From: a virus
Direction: 5' to 3' (one strand)
IMG/VR virus record: IMGVR_UViG_3300031227_000251
Location: 1 to 31,473 of that record
Length of the DNA stretch: 31,473 nt
Part shown: piece after piece, positions 6,467 to 11,255 of the stretch
Layout of the letters: each line of letters starts with the position of its first letter
Numbering within the stretch: the stretch's first letter is position 1
Position numbers and translations under genes: made by a program
The notes under the pieces: generated by a model
The model's input: only the letters and a program-made list of their open reading frames with translations
The model's database searches: none
Told to the model about the DNA's origin: nothing

Positions 6467-6878
6467 ATATAGATTCCCAGAATCACACAAAGCAGAATGG
6501 ATGTTCTGGTATCACTGTTTTGTGTGTAATACAAATGGATGGGATGCATTACACCACTTAATCTCTCCAACAGTCAGATACCACAAAGAGGGTTCGTTCA
6601 ATAAGAGCATTCTAAATAGTTGCCCTATTCATAACGAGGGATGTCATCTATACAACGAAGCGGTGATTCACGACGATGAGTGGATTACGGAGACACTCAA
6701 GAGGGTTCTTTATACGCTGGTTGAGTGTCAGGGCTACAAGCTAAAGAAAATAGACGAAGAATTTTTACTTGTATACAAAGACTTATATGTCAGAACAAAA
6801 AAGAGCAAAGAGAGCCAAAAGGATAAAGGATACAAAGAAAAAGATGAGGATAATTCGCATGCAAGCAAAGGAAGTTAG
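6456..6878 (+). CDS. HNH-like zinc protein, possible recombination nuclease
   Basis: A 140-residue protein with a compact Cys/His core: CFVC (Cys21, Cys24), DALHHLISP (His33, His34), an Asn-containing segment (FNKSILNSC) and CPIHNEGCHLYN (Cys56, Cys63, His64). The order CxxC, HH, N, C-H resembles HNH/treble-clef nucleases of the NinG or Rap type found in phage recombination regions; this is a family-level guess. The last ~45 residues are very Lys-rich (KKSKESQKDKGYKEK), fitting DNA contact. It overlaps the membrane-protein gene before it by 11 bases. Confidence 0.6.
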   Translation: MGLRYRFPESHKAEWMFWYHCFVCNTNGWDALHHLISPTVRYHKEGSFNKSILNSCPIHNEGCHLYNEAVIHDDEWITETLKRVLYTLVECQGYKLKKIDEEFLLVYKDLYVRTKKSKESQKDKGYKEKDEDNSHASKGS

Positions 6879-6880
6879 TA

Positions 6881-6964
6881 ATGGAACAATCAAAGGCCCA
6901 AGCGTGGAGATGCCTAAGAAGAGAAAGATATGAACACTTTATCAACATTGACTTTTTGATTTAG
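6881..6964 (+). CDS. Possible 27-residue peptide
   Basis: A short frame starting two bases after the previous stop, with GGAAG as a reasonable ribosome-binding site 5 bases upstream. The peptide is basic in its first half (AWRCLRRERYEHF). The end overlaps the promoter at 6948. Too short to identify, and coding is doubtful. Confidence 0.25.
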   Translation: MEQSKAQAWRCLRRERYEHFINIDFLI

Positions 6965-6975
6965 TGCTATATAAT
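6948..6975 (+). promoter_or_regulatory. Sigma-70-type promoter
   Basis: TTGACT (6948-6953), a 16-base spacer and a perfect TATAAT (6970-6975), followed by AAGAGGT. It would transcribe the block of small genes from 7001 onward. The sequence TTGACTTTTT also occurs at 9384, before the gene at 9410, without a clear -10 there. Confidence 0.7.
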
Positions 6976-7000
6976 TAAGAGGTAACAATAATTTAATTGT

Positions 7001-7054
7001 ATGACTCAATTAAGGTCACTATCAAAATCATCAATCATTTGGATGTCTTTTTAG
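7001..7054 (+). CDS. Possible 17-residue leader peptide
   Basis: Frame MTQLRSLSKSSIIWMSF plus TAG, about 20 bases after a strong promoter and with AAGAGGT upstream at a somewhat long distance. It is Ser-rich. A T-run (seven T) directly precedes the next ATG at 7074, and a weak dyad (CTCAAT near 7005, ATTGAG before the T-run) could form around it, so translation of this peptide might affect readthrough. Speculative. Confidence 0.25.
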   Translation: MTQLRSLSKSSIIWMSF

Positions 7055-7073
7055 TATCTATTGAGCTTTTTTT

Positions 7074-7298
7074 ATGCCTGAAATAGAAACATATAAATAC
7101 GAGATAGAATTTAGCGAGACTGATCTTTCAATTAACATGAACAAGAAATCTGTTCTAGAATGTTCAATCAACGATGCATATAGGATATATAAGCTATTAC
7201 AGGGAGTACTAAAGAACAGAATAGAGATAGGGCTTAAGCCACGTAAGATAGATGGCTCTCATGTTAAACTTTCTGACTTAAACATCAAACATACTTAA
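7074..7298 (+). CDS. Small protein, unknown
   Basis: A 74-residue protein, acidic at its start (PEIETYKYEIEFSETDLS) and basic later (GLKPRKIDGSHVKL). A central helix (INDAYRIYKLLQGVLKNRIE) is clear. The ATG follows a run of seven T, an odd leader with no ribosome-binding site. It is the first substantial gene after the promoter at 6948. No family recognised. Confidence 0.55.
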   Translation: MPEIETYKYEIEFSETDLSINMNKKSVLECSINDAYRIYKLLQGVLKNRIEIGLKPRKIDGSHVKLSDLNIKHT

Positions 7299-7305
7299 AT
7301 TAGTG

Positions 7306-7336
7306 TTCACACGATGCCCACACGTGCATTCAAAAA
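7306..7336 (+). repeat. Intergenic repeat TTCACAC...GTGCATT, copy 2
   Basis: Matches copy 1 (413-444) at about 24 of 31 bases. Here the core holds CACGTG in place of CACTAGTG, so the palindromic character is kept while the bases change. It lies immediately upstream of the zinc-protein gene at 7343. Confidence 0.4.
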
Positions 7337-7342
7337 TCAATC

Positions 7343-7498
7343 ATGAGTAACGATCCTACTAATAAACCTCGCAAAACCAAGAGAATCAAGAGAATCTGTC
7401 CTGTTTGCGATAAAGAAGTAACGATAGGCAAAGGAGTTAGTTGTCACTTCTCTGCAGAAGATAAACATTGGTATCATACTAAATGTTATTATAAATAA
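7343..7498 (+). CDS. Small zinc-finger-like protein
   Basis: A 51-residue protein: a basic N-terminus (NKPRKTKRIKR), then CPVC, a CHF strand, and HWYHTKC, giving a Cys/His arrangement that could hold one zinc ion in a treble-clef-like fold. The gene is followed two bases later by another start, so it is part of a tight small-gene cluster. Function unknown; nucleic-acid or protein binding is likely. Confidence 0.6.
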   Translation: MSNDPTNKPRKTKRIKRICPVCDKEVTIGKGVSCHFSAEDKHWYHTKCYYK

Positions 7499-7500
7499 AC

Positions 7501-7563
7501 ATGATCACAAAATACTTAGAGAGAAAATTTGAGAAGAATGATAGCATAGAAAAAGATGACTAA
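7501..7563 (+). CDS. Possible 20-residue peptide
   Basis: A charged helical peptide (MITKYLERKFEKNDSIEKDD) starting two bases after the previous stop, with its own stop overlapping the next start (ATGACTAA). This could be a real small protein or a translational bridge that carries ribosomes from 7498 to 7556. Confidence 0.3.
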   Translation: MITKYLERKFEKNDSIEKDD

Positions 7564-7885
7564 ACAAGACCATAATACTAAAATATCACCACTTATCTGC
7601 AAAAAATGCAGTGTTCAAGTAGAGGACTACGACACTGACTCTCATTTTAGATGCCCTAAATGTAATGAGGTATTATTCCAAGACGATGGAAGTGGAGAGT
7701 TGGAGGTAGAAGAGATGACAAAAGAAGACATGTTAAGGGCTTGTAGAGTACCCAAGAAAGAGTGGAAACGATATACAAATGTTAGGCTTGAGAATGGAGA
7801 GGTATTGGCTAATTATCAGCTTAGCAAGAAAGGAGCAGAGGAATTCAAGAAGGTATATGGTAGCACTGGAGATGGATTGGGTTAG
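7556..7885 (+). CDS. Zinc-ribbon protein, unknown
   Basis: A 109-residue protein. The N-terminal half carries a zinc ribbon, CKKC (near residues 15-18) and CPKC (near 33-36). After an acidic linker (DDGSGELEVEEMTKEDM), the C-terminal half is basic and mixed α/β (VPKKEWKRYTNVRL, NYQLSKKGAEEFKKVYG). Ribbon plus basic domain suggests nucleic-acid binding, for example a transcription or replication accessory factor; no specific family recognised. The gene is followed by the first tRNA-Leu-like element. Confidence 0.6.
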   Translation: MTKQDHNTKISPLICKKCSVQVEDYDTDSHFRCPKCNEVLFQDDGSGELEVEEMTKEDMLRACRVPKKEWKRYTNVRLENGEVLANYQLSKKGAEEFKKVYGSTGDGLG

Positions 7886-7896
7886 TTTATTACTTA

Positions 7897-8109
7897 GTGG
7901 GGTGGCGGAATAGTAGACGCATGATTAGGGTGCCGAGCAACGGAACCATTTACTTGGATAACAGAATTGCTTACGGACAGGTTGATTGCCTTAGTCCAGC
8001 CCCATGCAAGGTGACTATACGAGTAACAAAAAACAGGGCGAGAATCGACCCGCAATTCGATTTACCCAGTTTTGAAGCTAACTGGTACTCGTCAAATCCT
8101 TGCCCCCAC
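7897..8109 (+). ncRNA. tRNA-Leu-like RNA element 1, with insertions
   Basis: The 5' end GTGGGG (7897-7902) pairs with CCCCAC (8104-8109). It is followed by TGGCGGAATAGTAGACGC, which matches the D-arm of bacterial tRNA-Leu almost exactly. A T-arm-like stem GCAAGG (8006-8011)/CCTTGC (8098-8103) abuts the acceptor strand, but its loop reads TG...CAAAT split by a 79-base insert (8014-8092) that is itself closed by ACGAGTA/TACTCGT and holds hairpins AATCGA/TCGATT and CCAGTT/AACTGG. Between D-arm and T-stem, 85 bases replace the usual ~33; they contain hairpin GGT-CCG-AGCAA-CGG-ACC, whose loop can pair with TTGCT (7967-7971), and GGAC/GTCC. No clear anticodon arm. A decayed or unusual tRNA, or a tRNA-mimicking RNA. 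Confidence 0.5.
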
Positions 8110-8132
8110 CAAATAGTAAATTAAACACAATT

Positions 8133-8306
8133 ATGACTAAACAAGACGAAATAATTAAAAAATGTGGAGAACCAGCTGAGTTTTGCTTTGATTACATAAA
8201 CGGAGCTTCTCTTGCAAGCGATATAAGACGAATGAGAAAGTGGGTTAAGTGTTCTTACGATGTAGCTACAAAGTTTAACAAGAAAGTTAATAGTAAATTA
8301 ACTTAG
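8133..8306 (+). CDS. Small protein, unknown
   Basis: A 57-residue soluble protein with two Cys (KKCGEPAEFCF), then a helical basic stretch (SDIRRMRKWVKCSYDVATKF). The frame is open further upstream, but that part lies in the tRNA-like element and lacks a good start; ATG 8133 follows the shortened intergenic repeat (TAGTAAATTAA, 8114-8124), matching the local pattern. The stop TAG is inside the next repeat copy. No family recognised. Confidence 0.55.
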   Translation: MTKQDEIIKKCGEPAEFCFDYINGASLASDIRRMRKWVKCSYDVATKFNKKVNSKLT

Positions 8307-8309
8307 TAA
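8291..8309 (+). repeat. Intergenic repeat TAGTAAATTAACTTAGTAA, copy d
   Basis: Identical to copy a. It overlaps the last codons of the gene ending at 8306, whose stop is the second TAG of the element, and the next ATG follows one base after the element. Confidence 0.7.
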
Positions 8310-8310
8310 T

Positions 8311-8553
8311 ATGAAAAAGAAAATATACCTATTAGACCATAAGCTCAAATGGAAGGTATTTAAAACCTTACATGATAAAACTGTTAAAGACTCTGGTCCA
8401 ACACCAGCACAAATGGATAAGACTCTTTGGGAAATGTTGAGAGATAAACAAATCTATTGCTGGTATGACGATGAACACCCAAACGACATGGGAGTAGGGC
8501 TGAAACTTCCGAAGAACAGAGACATAGAAATGATTACCAATCCTACTAAATAG
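8311..8553 (+). CDS. Small protein, unknown
   Basis: An 80-residue protein with a basic start (KKKIYLLDHKLKWKVF), a helical middle (TPAQMDKTLWEMLRDKQI) and an acidic aromatic turn (YCWYDDEHPNDMG). It lies between two copies of the intergenic repeat, one base after the first and with its stop TAG forming the start of the second. No family recognised. Being just upstream of the terminase, it may belong to the late or packaging block. Confidence 0.55.
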   Translation: MKKKIYLLDHKLKWKVFKTLHDKTVKDSGPTPAQMDKTLWEMLRDKQIYCWYDDEHPNDMGVGLKLPKNRDIEMITNPTK

Positions 8554-8569
8554 TAAATTAACTTAGTAA
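8551..8569 (+). repeat. Intergenic repeat TAGTAAATTAACTTAGTAA, copy e
   Basis: Identical to copy a. The TAG at 8551-8553 is the stop of the preceding gene; the terminase small subunit starts 7 bases after the element (TACAATT then ATG). Confidence 0.7.
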
Positions 8570-8576
8570 TACAATT

Positions 8577-9002
8577 ATGACTAAACACGCAGGAGGAAGA
8601 CCCTCGGAATACAAGAAAGAATACATCACTAAAGTTGATGAATACTTAGAGTCCAGACAAGATGAAGTATTTGAATTTCATAAGACTAGAGGAGTAAAGT
8701 CTGATGGATATGATAGAAAGGTAAATGTTAAGTTACCAACGATAGAAGGATTCGCTATATTTATTAATGTTTCAAAGAAAACTTTATATAATTGGAGAGA
8801 TGAAAACCCAAAGTTTTTACACGCGTTAGAGAAGATTGAAGTAGAACAGAAGAGAAGATTGCTAGATAGTGGGCTTTCTGGAGACTATAATTCAACTATT
8901 GCTAAATTGATATTAAGCTCTAATCATGGAATGACAGAAAAGACTGATATAACTACAGGAGGAGAGCCAATGGGAGTTGTTATGCTACCGACAAAGAAAT
9001 GA
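8577..9002 (+). CDS. terS: Terminase small subunit (DNA-recognition)
   Basis: Recognises the packaging start site on phage DNA and hands it to the large subunit. The 141-residue protein starts with the typical AGGRPSEYKKEY block, then has a helix-turn-helix (LPTIEGFAIFINVSKKTLYN, about residues 54-73) followed by WRDENPKFLHALEKIE. The oligomerisation helices include RRLLDSGLSGDYNSTIAKLI, and the end carries HGMTEKTDI, a block common in this family. The order TerS, small genes, TerL, portal supports the call. The stop TGA overlaps the start of a tiny membrane peptide (ATGA). Confidence 0.85.
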   Translation: MTKHAGGRPSEYKKEYITKVDEYLESRQDEVFEFHKTRGVKSDGYDRKVNVKLPTIEGFAIFINVSKKTLYNWRDENPKFLHALEKIEVEQKRRLLDSGLSGDYNSTIAKLILSSNHGMTEKTDITTGGEPMGVVMLPTKK

Positions 9003-9082
9003 TTAATGTTCCAATCATATTCATTTTGTTGTTAATAGTTTGGATCACTTTAGAGAATAGTACATATAATAGGAGAAGATAA
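8999..9082 (+). CDS. Possible 27-residue membrane peptide
   Basis: Starts in an ATGA overlap with the terminase small subunit stop. The peptide is one hydrophobic helix (VPIIFILLLIVWITL) with a basic end (TYNRRR). The coupling and amphipathic layout make coding plausible, but the size is close to chance. Confidence 0.4.
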   Translation: MINVPIIFILLLIVWITLENSTYNRRR

Positions 9083-9129
9083 CTTATATTTCATCCTCGG
9101 GGTGTGAATCTTTCTTGCCATTAGGCTAG

Positions 9130-9150
9130 CCCTCAGATTATATCTGGGGG
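9130..9150. other. Strong hairpin downstream of terS
   Basis: CCCTCAGAT (9130-9138) pairs with ATCTGGGGG (9142-9150) across a three-base loop, nine pairs with one T·G. No T-run follows directly, so it is not a classic terminator. It lies about 35 bases upstream of the second tRNA-like element and may be a processing site or a transcription pause. The rest of 9083-9185 shows no gene. Confidence 0.5.
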
Positions 9151-9185
9151 ATGGAATATGATTTTTAATAGTAGAGACTTGCTAT

Positions 9186-9336
9186 GTGCGAGGTGGCGGA
9201 ATAGGTAGACGCAGATAGTTGTGGATAGAATAGGCTTCCTGTCGGGCGAAGCTCGGAGGATGATGAATGGTTCAAACCCTTGTCTGCGACCCACAACTAA
9301 ATCCTCTATGCAGGGTGCAAATCCCTGCCCTCGCAC
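9186..9336 (+). ncRNA. tRNA-Leu-like RNA element 2, with pseudoknotted insert
   Basis: GTGCGAGG (9186-9193) pairs with CCTCGCAC (9329-9336). The next 19 bases, TGGCGGAATAGGTAGACGC, are a near-perfect tRNA-Leu D-arm. A T-arm GCAGGG (9310-9315), loop TGCAAAT, CCCTGC (9323-9328) directly abuts the acceptor strand. The 97 bases between, where an anticodon arm and variable arm of about 33 bases should be, hold two helices: CGCAGAT (9210-9216)/GTCTGCG (9282-9288), and TAGTTGTGG (9216-9224)/CCACAACTA (9291-9299). They interleave (A-B-A'-B'), so they form a pseudoknot or two alternative folds; the first competes with the D-stem. A second T-loop-like motif GGTTCAAACC is at 9269-9278. No encoded CCA. 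No ordinary anticodon loop seen. Confidence 0.55.
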
Positions 9337-9409
9337 AACACCCATATAATCAATATCGGTTACAGAAAACACGAGGGTTTGTGTTGACTTTTTAGATAAA
9401 CAATGACAC

Positions 9410-9727
9410 ATGTTATCATATAAACTAGCTAAACAACTCAAAGAAGCAGGCTTTCCGTTCAGAAACACCTATGCGGCTGACTTAGATATGTGGTCAGATG
9501 ATTTATCTATGGAGATAGATGGAACTACATATTTTATCCCAACCCTAGAAGAGCTTATTGAATGGTGTCGGGAGAAATGCTTCGGTGGAATGATTCATCT
9601 TAATGTTATGTCAGATGGAATATGGGGTGCTATCGGTGAGTTGCCTCATGACGGAATATTAACTGAAATGGGCAAAACCCCATCGAAATCGATGGCTTTA
9701 CTAGGACTTAAATTACATGAACTATAA
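9410..9727 (+). CDS. Hypothetical protein of a widespread phage type
   Basis: A 105-residue protein. It starts MLSYKLAKQLKEAGFPF and has a PTLEELIEWCREKCFG block, a combination I associate with uncharacterised phage proteins that carry a Lys-Gln-Leu-x-x-Ala-Gly-Phe-Pro start and a Pro-Thr-Leu-x-x-Leu-Ile motif; the role is unknown. The C-terminal part (SMALLGLKLHEL) looks helical. The gene follows the second tRNA-like element and a TTGACTTTTT sequence at 9384. It overlaps the next gene by 11 bases. Confidence 0.6.
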   Translation: MLSYKLAKQLKEAGFPFRNTYAADLDMWSDDLSMEIDGTTYFIPTLEELIEWCREKCFGGMIHLNVMSDGIWGAIGELPHDGILTEMGKTPSKSMALLGLKLHEL

Positions 9728-9872
9728 GAAATTAGATCTCATATTAACATTTATAGGGAACATCTCGTTGTTTACGATTATTTCGTATGCAGTATTTGTT
9801 CTGGGCTATTCAGGGTTTTGGTTCTTATTTATAATGTGTTTTCATTTTACAGAAAGTAAAAATGGCAAGTAA
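9717..9872 (+). CDS. Small membrane protein upstream of terL
   Basis: A 51-residue protein overlapping the gene before it by 11 bases and terL by 11 bases, so it is translationally coupled on both sides. After a basic start (NYKKLD), nearly the whole chain is hydrophobic (LILTFIGNISLFTIISYAVF and GYSGFWFLFIMCFHF), giving two membrane helices. Such a protein embedded in the packaging cluster is unusual. A holin or membrane-modifying role is possible but not shown. Confidence 0.5.
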   Translation: MNYKKLDLILTFIGNISLFTIISYAVFVLGYSGFWFLFIMCFHFTESKNGK

Positions 9873-11235
9873 TGATTGGATACCACACGCTAAACAGAAG
9901 ACAGCTCTAGAACGATCAGAGTTTGAAATACTATTCGGCGGTGCTAGGGGAGGAGGAAAGACTGATGCCGGTCAAGCTTGGTTACTATATGACAAGGACA
10001 ATCCTTTATACAAAGCATTGGTTATTAGAAGAAATGCTGATGATCTCTCTGATTGGATAGCAAGGGCAAGAGTTATGTATACTAGATGCGGAGGTATAGT
10101 ATCAGGAAACCCACCAATCATTAAGTTCCCATCTGGAGCATTTATTAAAACAGGTCACTTAAAAGATGAGAATGCTTATGAAAAGTATCAGGGACACGAG
10201 TACCAGAAGATGCTTATAGAAGAATTGACTCAGATTCCAAGAGAAATACATTACTTAAAACTAATCTCATCGTGTAGAAGTACAGTTGAAGAGATAAGGC
10301 CACAAGTATTCGCAACTACCAATCCTGGTAATGCTGGTCATAAATGGGTTAGGAGTCGCTTTGTAGATGTCGGACCACCAGAAACAACGTTCTTAGATCC
10401 GATCACAGGGCGTAGTAGAATCTTCATTCCTGCTAAAGTAGACGATAACCCTAGCTTAATGGAGAAAGACCCTGACTATGTTCACTTCTTAGATGGGCTA
10501 CCTGATGGCTTACGCGAAGCTTGGAGAGATGGAAGTTGGGATGATATTGAAGTTGAGGGTGCTTATTATGTTAAACAATTGACTCAAGTTAGGAGTGAGA
10601 ATAGGATATCTACTGGATTATATGATCCTGCTCTTAAGGTTAATACCGCTTGGGATCTTGGTATCGGTGATGCTACATCTATTTGGTTCTTCCAACAGCA
10701 TGGCTTTGAGGTTAGGCTTATTGAATACTATGAGACACAAGGAGAAGGATTACCTTTTTATGCTAAATTACTACAAGATAAACCTTACATTTATGGGTAT
10801 CATCTAGCACCTCATGATATAGAGGTCAGAGAGCTTGGCTCAGGGCTTACAAGGCTAGAGGTTGCTCGCAAGCTAGGCATTCCTTTTACAGTCGTTCCCA
10901 AGCTACCAATTGAAGAGGGAATTGACACAGTTAGGAGAATGTTTAATAAGTGTTATTTCGATAAGGATAAATGCGAGGATGGGATTAATGCTTTGTCTCA
11001 ATATCGCAAGGAGTTCGATGAGAAGAAGAATGAGTTCAAGAACAAGCCACTACATGATTGGTCAAGTCATGCAGCTGATGCATTTAGATATCTTGCTCTA
11101 GGCAGAAAAGAGAAGCACACTCGTTCATTTGACCACATTAAAGACCCTGAGATTGAAGAGATGGAAGCAATTAGGAGATACAACGATTCAAGCAACGATC
11201 CCATTAGATCTATTGATCCATTTCCACCATTATAA
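9862..11235 (+). CDS. terL: Terminase large subunit
   Basis: ATP-driven motor and nuclease that pumps DNA into the procapsid and cuts it. The N-terminal ATPase shows Walker A GGARGGGKT (residues 26-34), Walker B MLIEE (117-121) and the coupling motif ATTNPG (151-156). The C-terminal RNase H-like nuclease shows its acidic residues in TAWDLGIGD (Asp265), APHDIE (Asp319) and HDWSSHAADAFRY (398-410). At 457 residues it is full length. It overlaps a membrane-protein gene at its start; the leader AGAAAG before ATG is a fair ribosome-binding site. The portal gene follows after 20 bases. Confidence 0.97.
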   Translation: MASNDWIPHAKQKTALERSEFEILFGGARGGGKTDAGQAWLLYDKDNPLYKALVIRRNADDLSDWIARARVMYTRCGGIVSGNPPIIKFPSGAFIKTGHLKDENAYEKYQGHEYQKMLIEELTQIPREIHYLKLISSCRSTVEEIRPQVFATTNPGNAGHKWVRSRFVDVGPPETTFLDPITGRSRIFIPAKVDDNPSLMEKDPDYVHFLDGLPDGLREAWRDGSWDDIEVEGAYYVKQLTQVRSENRISTGLYDPALKVNTAWDLGIGDATSIWFFQQHGFEVRLIEYYETQGEGLPFYAKLLQDKPYIYGYHLAPHDIEVRELGSGLTRLEVARKLGIPFTVVPKLPIEEGIDTVRRMFNKCYFDKDKCEDGINALSQYRKEFDEKKNEFKNKPLHDWSSHAADAFRYLALGRKEKHTRSFDHIKDPEIEEMEAIRRYNDSSNDPIRSIDPFPPL

Positions 11236-11255
11236 TTAATTAATCGACTTACATT

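Noticed and set aside
7897-8124. 75-codon frame starting with GTG
   Set aside because: Its start lies in the acceptor stem and D-arm of the tRNA-Leu-like element, and pairing explains the sequence better than coding.
7897-9336. Group I intron in a normal tRNA-Leu gene
   Set aside because: The inserts are far shorter than group I introns, no core helices or guanosine-binding motif were recognised, and removing them does not restore a normal anticodon arm.
7897-9336. Phage attachment site in a tRNA gene
   Set aside because: No integrase or excisionase is present in the window, and both elements differ from intact tRNAs.
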